From positions 1,596,001 through 1,660,000 of the forward strand of contig NZ_CP072913.1 in assembly GCF_017968885.1 (NCBI RefSeq): a DNA stretch of 64,000 bases. The letters are read 5' to 3'. The notes under the pieces were generated by a model. That model worked only from the letters and a program-made list of their open reading frames with translations, did no database searches and was not told the DNA's origin. Positions 17,079 through 25,562 of this stretch are shown here, piece by piece. The position numbers and the translations under genes are program-made. How positions within the stretch are numbered: position 1 is the stretch's first letter; each line of letters starts with the position of its first letter. Source of the stretch: Pseudomonas sp. Tri1. GTDB lineage: Bacteria; Pseudomonadota; Gammaproteobacteria; Pseudomonadales; Pseudomonadaceae.

Positions 17079-18512
17079 TCAGCCCATCATGTCCTTGACC
17101 ATGCGCTCTTGCTCCATGAGCTCTCGTTGTCGCGCATCGATGCGTGACGACAGCGGGAAGTTGGTGCCGGCACGGCGTTTGGCGAAGTCCAGTTGCTGGA
17201 TCGCCTGACGGTAATCGCCTACCAGGGCGAAGTACTCGGCACGCGCCTGGTGCAAGCCGATGATATTGCCCGACAGCCCACGGGTCTCGGCCACCATGTA
17301 CCAGACGTCAGGGTCGTCCGGACGGGTCTTGAGCAGGTTCTCCAGAGCCTTCTCGGCGTCGGTGGGGCGGTTCTGCTTGAGCAACAGGTCGACGCGCACC
17401 TGATTGAGCGGATAGTTGCCCGGGTATTGGCTCAGCATGCGGTCGACGCGAGATTGCGCGTCGGCCAGCTTGTTGCTGGTGATGTCCAAATCAACCTGGG
17501 CCAGGTTGTAGATGATCTCGTTGGGCGATTTGGCCAGCAGCGGTTTGAGATTCTCCCGGGCTTCATTCAACTGGCCACCCTTGATCTGCGCAATCGCCAA
17601 GCCATAACGGGCCACGTCGTTCTTCGGGTTCTCATCCAGTTGCGCCCGGAAGCGCTTGGCGCCCAGGCCAGGTGTTTCTTCATAGATCAACTGGACTCGG
17701 GCGCGAATCAGTTGATAGCGCACGCTGTCCTCGATGCCACCCGGTTTGGCCTGTTCGGCGCGGTTACGGGTGTCGGCGATCCGGGATTCGGTCACCGGGT
17801 GAGTCAGCAGGAATTCGGGCGGTCTGGCATCAAAACGATACTGGCGCATCAGGCGTTCGAACATGGTCGGCATGGACCGCGGATCGTAGCCGGCCTTTTC
17901 CAAGTTCTGGATGCCGATGCGGTCGGCTTCCTGTTCGTTCTGGCGCGAGAAGCGTCGTTGTTCCTGGATGGCGGCCGCCTGGGTCCCGGCAATGGCCGCG
18001 ATCCCGGCGTCACCGCCACCGGCGGCGGCAATCACGATGCCGGTCAGCAACGCCGCCATCATCGGCACTTGCATGCGTTGCTGGGCCTCGACGCCACGGG
18101 CAAAGTGGCGCTGCGACAAGTGCGCCAGTTCGTGGGCCATGACTGAGGCGTATTCGCCTTCGGTCTGCGCATTGAGGAACAGGCCACCGTTGACCCCGAC
18201 GATTCCGCCGGGGGCGGCGAAAGCGTTGAGCTGAGGGCTGTTGATCAGGATGAATTCCAAGCGTCGGTCATTGACCTGGCTGGTCTCGACCAGCTTGTAG
18301 ACGCTGGACTCGACGTAGTCCTTGAGCTGTGGGTCGTTGAGCTGTGAAACCTGGCTGCGCAGCAGGGCCAGCCAAGCGCGCCCCAACTGGTGTTCCTGTT
18401 CCGGTGAAACGATGGCAGAACTGGCATCGCCAAGTGACGGCAAGTCGTCGGCGAAGCCCGGTGAGGCAAGCAGGCAAGCGAGCGTCAGCAGGGTGGGGCG
18501 CAGAAATGTCAT
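17079..18512 (-). CDS. BepA-like M48 metalloprotease with TPR tail
   Basis: A protein of 477 residues with a signal peptide (cleaved after GFA at about residue 21), an M48 peptidase domain with the zinc motif HELAH at 127-131 and the third ligand in NEQEADRIGI near residue 195, then TPR helices from about residue 300 to the end. This layout is that of BepA (YfgC), the periplasmic protease-chaperone that helps assemble LptD and clears stalled outer-membrane proteins. A TTG at 18533 would lengthen it by seven residues, but ATG at 18512 opens straight into the signal peptide. Convergent with mucD. Confidence 0.9.
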   Translation of the reverse strand: MTFLRPTLLTLACLLASPGFADDLPSLGDASSAIVSPEQEHQLGRAWLALLRSQVSQLNDPQLKDYVESSVYKLVETSQVNDRRLEFILINSPQLNAFAAPGGIVGVNGGLFLNAQTEGEYASVMAHELAHLSQRHFARGVEAQQRMQVPMMAALLTGIVIAAAGGGDAGIAAIAGTQAAAIQEQRRFSRQNEQEADRIGIQNLEKAGYDPRSMPTMFERLMRQYRFDARPPEFLLTHPVTESRIADTRNRAEQAKPGGIEDSVRYQLIRARVQLIYEETPGLGAKRFRAQLDENPKNDVARYGLAIAQIKGGQLNEARENLKPLLAKSPNEIIYNLAQVDLDITSNKLADAQSRVDRMLSQYPGNYPLNQVRVDLLLKQNRPTDAEKALENLLKTRPDDPDVWYMVAETRGLSGNIIGLHQARAEYFALVGDYRQAIQQLDFAKRRAGTNFPLSSRIDARQRELMEQERMVKDMMG

Positions 18513-18609
18513 GCACGGAGCCTTAGTCGACAAAGACCCTACTGTAGCCGGACACCGGGCGCGGGACCAGATATTCTAAGCCGCTCAACCACTGCTGCGG
18601 AGTGAACCG

Positions 18610-18849
18610 ATGACCGATGCTGTAGCCCACGATGCCGAATTGGACGCCAGCGGCCTGAATTGCCCGCTGCCGTTGCTCAAGGCCAAGCTGGAACTCAATC
18701 GCCTGGCCAGCGGCGCGGTGCTCAAGGTGACCGCGACGGATGCGGGCTCCCAGCGGGATTTCCGCACCTTCGCCCGACTGGCCGGTCATACGCTGCTGCA
18801 TGAAGAAGACGATAACGGCGTCTACCGTTACTGGCTGAAGAAAGCCTGA
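18610..18849 (+). CDS. TusA-family sulfurtransferase-like protein
   Basis: A protein of 79 residues with the TusA signature LDASGLNCPLPLLKAKLEL, including the sulfur-carrying Cys18 in CPLP. TusA proteins relay persulfide sulfur for tRNA thiolation, molybdopterin and other pathways. Several paralogues occur in pseudomonads, so which role this copy plays cannot be told. It is divergent from the BepA-like gene, and the downstream permease gene starts 30 bases after it, so the two are probably co-transcribed. Confidence 0.88.
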   Translation: MTDAVAHDAELDASGLNCPLPLLKAKLELNRLASGAVLKVTATDAGSQRDFRTFARLAGHTLLHEEDDNGVYRYWLKKA

Positions 18850-18879
18850 AAAATCGACAGTGTTTCTTAAGGATTTTTA

Positions 18880-19950
18880 ATGTTCAAAGTGTTACGCGAC
18901 TGGATCCAGCGCTACTTCTCCGACGAAGAGGCTGTGGTGCTGGCAGTGCTGCTGTTCCTGGCCTTTACGGCGGTCCTTACCCTGGGCGGAATGCTGGCGC
19001 CGGTGCTGGCGGGGATGGTGCTGGCGTACCTGATGCAAGGATTGGTCACGACGCTGGAGCGCTTGCGGTTGCCGGGTGCGGTGGCGGTAGGCTTGGTGTT
19101 CGCCCTGTTCATGGGCTTGTTGTTGGTGTTCATCGTCGTGATCGTGCCATTGCTCTGGCACCAGTTGGTGACTCTGTTCAACGAGTTGCCGGGGATGCTC
19201 GCCAAATGGCAGTCCGTGCTGTTGCTGCTGCCCGAGCGTTACCCGCACTTGGTGTCCGACGAGCAGGTGTTGCAGGCCATCGAAGTGGTGCGCGGCCAGA
19301 TCGGCAAGTTCGGCCAGTGGGCGCTGACGTTTTCGCTGTCCAGTTTGCCACTCCTTGTAAACATCATGATCTACCTGGTGCTGGTACCGATCCTGGTGTT
19401 TTTCTTTCTCAAGGACCGGGAAATGATCGGGCGTTGGGTCCGTGGCTATCTGCCCCGCGAGCGAGCGCTGATTACCCGGGTAGCCCAGGAGATGAACCGC
19501 CAGATCGCCAATTACATTCGCGGAAAAGTCATTGAGATTTTTATCTGCGGCGCGGTGACTTATGTCGGTTTCGTGGCCCTGGGCCTCAATTACGCCGCAC
19601 TGTTGGCGCTGCTGGTGGGCATTTCGGTGGTGGTGCCCTATGTCGGCACCGTCGTGGTAACCGTGCCTGTGGCGTTGATTGCGCTGTTCCAATGGGGTTG
19701 GAGCGACCAGTTCATTTATCTGATGGCGGTCTACGGGATCATCCAGACCCTGGATGGCAACGTGCTGGTACCGCTGCTGTTCTCCGAGGCGGTGAACCTG
19801 CATCCGGTGGCGATCATCTGTGCGGTGTTGTTGTTTGGCGGGTTGTGGGGGTTCTGGGGGGTGTTCTTCGCGATTCCCCTGGCGACGCTGTTCAAGGCGG
19901 TGCTGGATGCGTGGCCGAGCAAGGAGCCGATTGTGGCACCGTTGCTGTAG
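18880..19950 (+). CDS. AI-2E family transporter (PerM-type permease)
   Basis: A protein of 356 residues with about eight membrane segments: two pairs near the N-terminus, a soluble stretch at about 100-150, then five segments from 155 on. It fits the UPF0118/AI-2E family, with GNVLVPLLFSEAVNLHPVAI and GGLWGFWGVFFAIPLATLFK near the C-terminus. Members include the autoinducer-2 exporter TqsA and sodium/proton antiporters, so the substrate is open. It directly follows the TusA-like gene, a pairing that is common in Pseudomonas, and is followed by a REP pair. Confidence 0.85.
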   Translation: MFKVLRDWIQRYFSDEEAVVLAVLLFLAFTAVLTLGGMLAPVLAGMVLAYLMQGLVTTLERLRLPGAVAVGLVFALFMGLLLVFIVVIVPLLWHQLVTLFNELPGMLAKWQSVLLLLPERYPHLVSDEQVLQAIEVVRGQIGKFGQWALTFSLSSLPLLVNIMIYLVLVPILVFFFLKDREMIGRWVRGYLPRERALITRVAQEMNRQIANYIRGKVIEIFICGAVTYVGFVALGLNYAALLALLVGISVVVPYVGTVVVTVPVALIALFQWGWSDQFIYLMAVYGIIQTLDGNVLVPLLFSEAVNLHPVAIICAVLLFGGLWGFWGVFFAIPLATLFKAVLDAWPSKEPIVAPLL

Positions 19951-19966
19951 CGGATGCTTATGGCCT

Positions 19967-20042
19967 CATCGCAAGCAGGCTCGCTCCCACTTTGAGTCTG
20001 CGTGGTGGCATAGAACCCTGTGGGAGCGAGCCTGCTCGCGAT
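19967..20042. repeat. REP pair
   Basis: Inverted REP copies at 19967-19990 (catcgcaagcaggctcgctc...) and 20020-20042 (gtgggagcgagcctgctcgc...), between the convergent permease and bcp genes. The first copy has one mismatch in the palindrome. Confidence 0.88.
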
Positions 20043-20067
20043 AGCGCCAGAGCAGGCAACGAAAACC

Positions 20068-20541
20068 TCAGGCCTTGTTCAGCGCCTGAGCCGCCGCCAA
20101 CACCGCATCCACATGCCCAGGCACCTTCACGCCACGCCATTCCTGGCGCAGCACGCCGTCCTTGTCGATCAGGAATGTGCTGCGATCAACACCCAGGTAC
20201 TCCTTGCCATACAGCTTTTTCAGCTTGATCACGTCGAACAACTGGCAGACGGCTTCGTCCTTGTCGCTGATCAGCTCGAAGGGAAACTCCTGTTTGCACT
20301 TGAAGTTCTCGTGGGACTTGAGGCTGTCCCGGGAAACGCCGAACACCTCGGTGTTGGCGGCCTTGAACTGCGCATACTGGTCCCGAAAACCCTGGCCTTC
20401 GGTGGTGCAGCCCGGGGTGCTGTCCTTGGGGTAGAAGTAGATCACCACCTGCTGGCCTTTGAGGGCGGCGAGGCTGATGGTCTGCCCGCTGGTGGCGGGC
20501 GCCTGGAAATCGGTAACTGGCTGGTCGACGGCAACGGCCAT
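20068..20541 (-). CDS. bcp: Thioredoxin-dependent peroxiredoxin (Bcp/PrxQ)
   Basis: A protein of 157 residues of the Bcp/PrxQ class. The peroxidatic Cys45 lies in YPKDSTPGCTTEG and a second cysteine at residue 82 (NFKCKQEFPF) is placed where some PrxQ proteins have the resolving Cys, although the commoner position is five residues after the first. It reduces organic and hydrogen peroxides in the cytoplasm with thioredoxin. The gene lies 10 bases downstream of gcvR, in the same direction, so they are probably one operon. Confidence 0.94.
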   Translation of the reverse strand: MAVAVDQPVTDFQAPATSGQTISLAALKGQQVVIYFYPKDSTPGCTTEGQGFRDQYAQFKAANTEVFGVSRDSLKSHENFKCKQEFPFELISDKDEAVCQLFDVIKLKKLYGKEYLGVDRSTFLIDKDGVLRQEWRGVKVPGHVDAVLAAAQALNKA

Positions 20542-20551
20542 GAACGCTTCC

Positions 20552-21112
20552 TTACATTGGGTTTTGTGGGCGCCACGGTTCGATCAGTGCATCCAGGTTC
20601 ATCGCATCGGCGAAATCCAGGAACTGATCGCGCAGCCAACTGATCTGGGTGCCGGCCGGCAAGGTCACGGTGAACGTGGCGTTGAGCATGGTGCCGCCGG
20701 TCTGCGGGGCCTGGTAGGTGTCGCACGTCAGGTTTTCCAGCTCGACCTGATGGTCCATGAAAAACTGGCACAGCTCGTTGATGATGTCCGGCCGATAGGC
20801 CGAACTCACATAGGCCACGTAGGGCAGGGCCTGGGGACGGTTCTCCAGGGCGGCGCTGCGCACGACGTTGACGGTGAAGGCGTGTTTCTTGGCCAGCACC
20901 GGCAGGCTGCCTTCCAGGCGGGCCAGGGCGTCCCAGCTGCCGGAGATTTCGAGCACGAGTGCACTGCATTCGCCATGGCGGGTCAGGCGAGAGGTTACGA
21001 CGGCGCAGCGATTTTCATGGCTGGCGCGGCACAGGACGTTAGTCAGCTCCATGGGGTTGGCGCCAAGGGCACTGATAACAAGGAATTGTTCGCGGACTGT
21101 GGGGGTGGACAT
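20552..21112 (-). CDS. gcvR: Glycine cleavage system regulator GcvR (two ACT domains)
   Basis: A protein of 186 residues made of two ACT domains, about residues 5-85 (REQFLVISALGANPMELTNV start) and 95-175 (YVAYVSSAYRPDIINELCQF). This is the GcvR layout. In E. coli GcvR binds GcvA and blocks activation of the glycine cleavage genes when glycine is low. The gene sits head to head with dapA and upstream of bcp, the arrangement kept in many gammaproteobacteria. Confidence 0.88.
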   Translation of the reverse strand: MSTPTVREQFLVISALGANPMELTNVLCRASHENRCAVVTSRLTRHGECSALVLEISGSWDALARLEGSLPVLAKKHAFTVNVVRSAALENRPQALPYVAYVSSAYRPDIINELCQFFMDHQVELENLTCDTYQAPQTGGTMLNATFTVTLPAGTQISWLRDQFLDFADAMNLDALIEPWRPQNPM

Positions 21113-21428
21113 GCAGCATTCCTAAAGCGATGAGCGGTCGGTACTTTTGCAGCTCGACACGGCGTCAGGCCCGGATAAACGAACGGCTCAAGCCCTGGGC
21201 CTGGGGTTGCGCTGCGTTCCGAGGACGACGGGAACGCACCAGGACAAACGCAGGATCGGGGCTTGTGGCGACGAAAACGGAGGCTGGGAACCGGTGAATG
21301 AGCTTATCAGTACCGATCAAAGCATGAAGGGTAGCGAAAACCATCGCCAAGGGGAATGGTAGTTCGCTTGTACAAGCATCTTGGCGCCAGTACCATTACC
21401 GCTCTCTTTTTCCGGCAGGAGCGGTTTC
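21113..21428. other. gcvR-dapA divergent intergenic region
   Basis: A 316-base gap between divergent genes. A possible dapA promoter is listed separately. No RNA gene or ORF with support was seen. Confidence 0.6.
21368..21396 (+). promoter_or_regulatory. Candidate dapA promoter
   Basis: TTGTAC at 21368-21373 and TACCAT at 21391-21396, separated by 17 bases, form a moderate sigma-70 pair 33 bases before the dapA start. Confidence 0.35.
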
Positions 21429-22307
21429 ATGATTGCGGGCAGTATGGTGGCACTGGTCACACCCATGGATGCACAAGGGCGTCTTGACTGGGCCAGCCTC
21501 AGCAAACTCGTGGACTTCCACCTTAACAACGGCACCCATGCCATTGTCGCTGTCGGTACCACCGGCGAGTCGGCAACCCTCGATGTCAACGAGCATATCG
21601 AAGTCATCCGTGCCGTGGTCAAGCAGGTCGCCGGCAAGATTCCTGTTATCGCCGGTACCGGTGCCAACTCGACCCGCGAAGCCGTCGAGCTGACCCGCAA
21701 CGCCAAGGAAGCCGGCGCCGATGCCTGCCTGCTGGTCGTGCCGTACTACAACAGACCGACCCAGGAAGGCTTGTACCAGCACTTCAAGCATATTGCCGAA
21801 GCGGTCGATATCCCGCAGATCCTCTATAACGTTCCCGGCCGCACCTCCTGCGACATGCAGGCCGAGACCGTGATTCGCCTCTCCACCGTCCCGAACATCA
21901 TCGGCATCAAGGAAGCCACCGGCGACCTGACCCGCGCCAAAGCCATCCTCGATGGCGTGAGCAAGGATTTCATCGTCCTTTCCGGCGATGATCCGACCGC
22001 AGTCGAGCTGATCCTGATGGGCGGCAAGGGCAATATTTCCGTCACCGCCAACGTCGCGCCGCGCGAAATGGCCGACCTGTGCGAGGCCGCGCTCAAGGGC
22101 GATGCCGAAACCGCAAGGGCACTCAACGAAAAACTGATGCCGCTGCACAAAAACCTGTTTCTCGAAGCCAACCCGATCCCGGTGAAGTGGGCCTTGGTTG
22201 AAATGGGCTTGATGCACGAAGGCATCCGCCTGCCACTGACCTGGCTGAGCACTCCTTGTCACGAACCGCTGCGGCAGGCCATGCGCCAGTCCGGCGTCCT
22301 GGTTTAA
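21429..22307 (+). CDS. dapA: 4-hydroxy-tetrahydrodipicolinate synthase
   Basis: A protein of 292 residues, standard DapA length. It condenses pyruvate with aspartate semialdehyde, the first committed step towards lysine and diaminopimelate. Catalytic residues are all present: Thr44-Thr45 in GTTGES, Tyr133 and Arg138 in ILYNVPGRT, and the Schiff-base Lys161 in [13 protein letters not shown] at 21429 has GCAGGAGC upstream and is preferred over an in-frame ATG at 21381. First gene of dapA-bamC-MBL-purC. Confidence 0.97.
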   Translation: MIAGSMVALVTPMDAQGRLDWASLSKLVDFHLNNGTHAIVAVGTTGESATLDVNEHIEVIRAVVKQVAGKIPVIAGTGANSTREAVELTRNAKEAGADACLLVVPYYNRPTQEGLYQHFKHIAEAVDIPQILYNVPGRTSCDMQAETVIRLSTVPNIIGIKEATGDLTRAKAILDGVSKDFIVLSGDDPTAVELILMGGKGNISVTANVAPREMADLCEAALKGDAETARALNEKLMPLHKNLFLEANPIPVKWALVEMGLMHEGIRLPLTWLSTPCHEPLRQAMRQSGVLV

Positions 22308-22324
22308 TTGAGGAAGTACAACGC

Positions 22325-23440
22325 ATGAAGCGAATGGCCGGACTTTCCGCACTTGCCTTGATTATCTCCAGCACCAGCGGCTGCGGATGGATCTGGGGGC
22401 CGGAAGGTTATTTCCGCGACCGGGGTAGCGATTACCTGCAGGCGCAACAGACTGCACCGATGCAACTGCCACCTGATGTCAGCGTCGCCAAACGCCTGGA
22501 TCCGTTGCTGCCGATCCCGCGCAACGTGGCCGACGACAGCGTCAAGGGCGAATACGTTGTCCCACGTCCGCAGCCGCTGTCGGCCATGGCCGATGCCAGC
22601 GACTACACCCTGCAGAAGAGTGGCGATTCGAGCTGGGTCATGGCCCAGCATCCACCGGCCGAAGTCTGGCCCGTGGCAATCCAGTTCTTCCAGGACAACG
22701 GTTTCCGCCTGGACGAACAACGTCCGCAGACGGGTGAGTTCACCACCACCTGGCAACGTTCCGATGAGCTGTCCGCTGCCATGGCCAAGCGCATGAGCGC
22801 CGCCGGCGTCGCTGCCGACAGCGAAAGCCGCGTGCGGGTGCGTATCGAGCCGGGCGTGCAGCGCAATACCAGTGAAGTCTATGTGGTCAGCGCCCAGCGT
22901 CCTGCCGGTAGCACCGCTGACGTGGCGTTTACCAACCGTTCGGTCAATACCGGCCTCGACGCTGCGCTGGTGGACGACATGCTCGCCAGCATGAGTCGTA
23001 CCGCCGAGCAGGGTGGTTCGGTCTCGATGCTGGCGTCCAAGGAGTTCGATGCGCCGAGCCGTGTCAGCCTGAGCGAAGACGGCAGCGGCAACCCGGTGCT
23101 CAACGTCGGCTCCGACCTGGACCGTGCCTGGTCGAGTGTTGGCCGTGCACTGGAGCAGGGCGAATGGCGGGTTGAAGACATCAACCGCAGCCTGGGCCTG
23201 TACTACATCAACCTCGCCGAGAAGGCCGAGAAGAAAGACGAGAAGCCTGGCTTCTTCAGCGGTCTGTTCGGCGGCAAGCCGGACAAGGAAGAAGTTGAAG
23301 CGCGCGCCGAGCGTTATCAGGTTCGCTTGAGCAAGGTGGGCGACAACGTTCAGGTGACCGTCGAGAAGAACATCAACACCGTGGCGCCGGCCGATGTGGC
23401 CCGCAAGGTGTTGGGCGTGATTCAGGACAACCTGGGCTGA
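22325..23440 (+). CDS. bamC: Outer membrane assembly lipoprotein BamC
   Basis: A protein of 371 residues with a lipoprotein signal: hydrophobic core LSALALIISS and lipobox ending at Cys20 (SGCGW). The mature part carries the extended N-terminal lasso with proline-rich LPPDVSVAKRLDPLLPIPR that binds BamD, then two helix-grip domains. BamC is an accessory lipoprotein of the BAM complex at the inner face of the outer membrane. The ATG at 22325 is 18 bases after dapA, with a GAGGAA site. Operon position between dapA and purC is conserved (the gene was formerly nlpB or dapX). Confidence 0.93.
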   Translation: MKRMAGLSALALIISSTSGCGWIWGPEGYFRDRGSDYLQAQQTAPMQLPPDVSVAKRLDPLLPIPRNVADDSVKGEYVVPRPQPLSAMADASDYTLQKSGDSSWVMAQHPPAEVWPVAIQFFQDNGFRLDEQRPQTGEFTTTWQRSDELSAAMAKRMSAAGVAADSESRVRVRIEPGVQRNTSEVYVVSAQRPAGSTADVAFTNRSVNTGLDAALVDDMLASMSRTAEQGGSVSMLASKEFDAPSRVSLSEDGSGNPVLNVGSDLDRAWSSVGRALEQGEWRVEDINRSLGLYYINLAEKAEKKDEKPGFFSGLFGGKPDKEEVEARAERYQVRLSKVGDNVQVTVEKNINTVAPADVARKVLGVIQDNLG

Positions 23441-23444
23441 TCCG

Positions 23445-24203
23445 ATGCGTTTTGCCGTTCTCGGCAGCGGTAGCCAGGGCAACGGCACGCTGGTAGCCAG
23501 CGCCGGCACGTATGTGCTGGTCGATTGTGGTTTCTCCCTGCGGGAAACCGAGAAGCGCCTGTTGCGCCTGGGTGTGCATCCGGCGCAACTGAGCGCGATA
23601 CTGGTGACCCACGAACATGCCGATCACGTGCATGGCGTGGGTTTGCTGTCTCGGCGCTACAATCTGCCGGTCTACCTCAGTCGCGGAACGCTGGGTGGCC
23701 TGCGCAAGCCCATCGAGCCCGCTGGTTTCGTGGCCGGGGGCGAGCAACTGCGCATTGGTGCCCTGGATATCAGTGTGGTCAGCGTGGCGCACGATGCTCG
23801 GGAGCCGACGCAATATGTGTTCTGCGACGGCGAGCGGCGTTTCGGCTTGCTCACCGACCTGGGGTCATATTGCGAGCGGGTGATGGACAGCTATCGGGAC
23901 CTCGATGCGTTGATGATCGAGTCCAACCACTGCCGCGACATGCTGGCGCGCGGTTACTACCCGTACTTCCTCAAGCAGCGGGTAGGCGGGGAGCGCGGAC
24001 ATTTGAACAACCATCAGGCGGCGTTCCTGGTGGCCGAGTTGGGCTGGCAAGGCCTGCAACACCTGGTCCTGGCCCATCTGAGCAGCAAGAACAACCTGCC
24101 GCAGCTGGCCCGGCAATGTTTCGTCGACACCCTAGGGTGCGACCCGGACTGGCTGCAACTGGCCGATCAAGATTCAGGGCTCGACTGGCGACATATCGCC
24201 TAG
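23445..24203 (+). CDS. MBL-fold metallo-hydrolase (YycJ-like)
   Basis: A protein of 252 residues with the metallo-beta-lactamase metal motif THEHADH at residues 55-61, the N-terminal GSGSQGNGTLV strand-loop typical of the YycJ/WalJ branch, the later ESNHCRDM segment and the LAHLSSKNN segment that supplies a further His. Members of this branch act on nucleic acids or unknown phosphodiesters; the substrate here is unknown. It starts five bases after bamC and precedes purC, so it belongs to the same operon. Confidence 0.88.
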   Translation: MRFAVLGSGSQGNGTLVASAGTYVLVDCGFSLRETEKRLLRLGVHPAQLSAILVTHEHADHVHGVGLLSRRYNLPVYLSRGTLGGLRKPIEPAGFVAGGEQLRIGALDISVVSVAHDAREPTQYVFCDGERRFGLLTDLGSYCERVMDSYRDLDALMIESNHCRDMLARGYYPYFLKQRVGGERGHLNNHQAAFLVAELGWQGLQHLVLAHLSSKNNLPQLARQCFVDTLGCDPDWLQLADQDSGLDWRHIA

Positions 24204-24230
24204 CCCACTACTTAGCAAGCGGAGCCCATC

Positions 24231-24944
24231 ATGGAAAAACGTGAAGAACTCTACCGCGGCAAAGCCAAATCGGTTTACAAGACCGACGACGCTGACCGCT
24301 TGATCCTGCTGTTTCGCAACGACACCTCGGCGTTCGACGGCAAGCGCATCGAACAGCTCGACCGCAAGGGCATGGTGAACAACAAGTTCAATGCCTTCAT
24401 CATGCAGAAACTCGAAGCCGCCGGCGTGCCGACCCAGTTCGACAAGCTGCTGGGCGACAACGAATGCCTGGTCAAGAAACTGGACATGATCCCGGTCGAA
24501 TGCGTCGTGCGTAACTACGCCGCCGGTAGCCTGGTCAAGCGCCTGGGCGTGGAAGAGGGCATGAAGCTCAACCCCTACACCTTCGAGCTGTTCCTGAAGG
24601 ACGACGCCAAGGGCGACCCGTTCATCAACGAATCCCATGTCGTGGCGTTCGGTTGGGGCACCGCCGAGCAACTGGCTCGCATGAAGGAGTTGTCCCTCAA
24701 GGTCAACGAAGTGCTGAGCAAGCTGTTCGACGACGCCGGCCTGCTGTTGGTGGACTTCAAGCTTGAATTCGGTGTGTTCAGCGACGGTTCCATTGTCCTG
24801 GGCGACGAATTCAGCCCGGATGGCTGCCGCCTCTGGGACAAGGCCACCAAGAAGAAGATGGACAAGGACCGCTTCCGCCAGGGCCTCGGTGATGTCATCG
24901 AAGCCTACGAAGAAGTCGCCCAGCGTCTGGGTGTACCGCTGTAA
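24231..24944 (+). CDS. purC: Phosphoribosylaminoimidazole-succinocarboxamide synthase
   Basis: A protein of 237 residues, standard for bacterial PurC, which joins aspartate to CAIR in purine synthesis using ATP. Signature segments are [39 protein letters not shown] and LVDFKLEFG with [13 protein letters not shown]. Last gene of the dapA-bamC-MBL-purC group and followed by tRNA-Ser. Confidence 0.98.
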   Translation: MEKREELYRGKAKSVYKTDDADRLILLFRNDTSAFDGKRIEQLDRKGMVNNKFNAFIMQKLEAAGVPTQFDKLLGDNECLVKKLDMIPVECVVRNYAAGSLVKRLGVEEGMKLNPYTFELFLKDDAKGDPFINESHVVAFGWGTAEQLARMKELSLKVNEVLSKLFDDAGLLLVDFKLEFGVFSDGSIVLGDEFSPDGCRLWDKATKKKMDKDRFRQGLGDVIEAYEEVAQRLGVPL

Positions 24945-25011
24945 TCGACGCAAGCATCTGATAGCACGGAAAAAATTTCGCTCGGGGGTTCGCTTCCGAC
25001 AAATGTGCTGG

Positions 25012-25017
25012 TATGAT
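25012..25017 (+). promoter_or_regulatory. Probable -10 element of tRNA-Ser
   Basis: TATGAT lies ten bases before the tRNA, giving a very short leader. A weak -35 (TTCGCT at 24989-24994) is 17 bases upstream, and a GC-rich gcgcgcc run that could act as a stringent discriminator follows the -10. Confidence 0.45.
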
Positions 25018-25027
25018 GCGCGCCACT

Positions 25028-25117
25028 GGAGAGATGCCGGAGTGGCCGAACGGGACGGATTCGAAATCCGTTGTACTGGCGACAGTACCTAGGGTTCAAA
25101 TCCCTATCTCTCCGCCA
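25028..25117 (+). tRNA. tRNA-Ser (anticodon CGA)
   Basis: Ninety bases including an encoded CCA. The acceptor stem GGAGAGA pairs with TCTCTCC, followed by discriminator G and CCA. The anticodon loop reads CGA between the stem halves ACGGATT and AATCCGT, and a long class-II variable arm (gtactggcgacagtac) precedes the T arm GGGTTCAAATCCC. It reads UCG serine codons. Confidence 0.97.
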
Positions 25118-25132
25118 TTATTGAATACGACT

Positions 25133-25170
25133 AAGCCCCTGAAATGGTTGAACATTTCAGGGGCTTTTTC
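25133..25170 (+). terminator. Intrinsic terminator after tRNA-Ser
   Basis: A 14-base-pair stem, aagcccctgaaatg and catttcaggggctt around the loop gttgaa, with a T run at its 3' foot. It ends the tRNA transcript. Confidence 0.93.
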
Positions 25171-25503
25171 GTTTCTGCGTTTTGGTTCAGGACAGTTTTG
25201 GGCCAAAAAGACTCGTTATGCTGCCGTCCGAGTCTGCTCTGTGGATGCGTTTGATAGGTTGACTGTCGACTTGGAAAAGGGGCGGGAGACTTAGACGCGA
25301 GATAGCTTGGACCACTGAGTCACCTGGGATATCTCATCGTACAGTGGTGGGGGCTGTCAGAAATTACTCTCGGACACCGAGCTTGTCCGGCGCCCTTTTC
25401 AAGGCGATATCTGTCCCCCGCAAACGTTTTTCCCACGACAAAAAATCTGTTCGTGCGGCCCTCCCAGCCCCAGTACTTCATTGTGACAACTAGACTAATG
25501 GTC
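25171..25503. other. Gene-free stretch downstream of tRNA-Ser
   Basis: About 330 bases without a supported gene. A weak hairpin (cggaca/tgtccg near 25374-25392) is present. No duplicated tRNA 3' end, integrase or insertion sequence was seen, so there is no sign of an integrated element at this tRNA. Confidence 0.5.
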
Positions 25504-25530
25504 TATAGCTCAAGTCATGCTTGCCGATAG
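25504..25530 (+). promoter_or_regulatory. FliA (sigma-28)-type promoter of the chemoreceptor gene
   Basis: TATA at 25504-25507, a 15-base spacer and GCCGATAG at 25523-25530 closely match the flagellar sigma factor consensus TAAA-N15-GCCGATAA. It lies about 30 bases before the chemoreceptor start. Confidence 0.75.
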
Positions 25531-25562
25531 GTAAGGCAATCCAATCAAAGGAGTGTCCCCCC

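Noticed and set aside
25370..25420. A hairpin (cggaca/tgtccg) followed by cccttttc as a possible small RNA end.
   Set aside because: The stem is only six base pairs, the T run is short, and no matching promoter was found.
25030..25560. tRNA-Ser as a possible integration site for a mobile element.
   Set aside because: No integrase, no repeated tRNA 3' end and no foreign genes are seen on either side.
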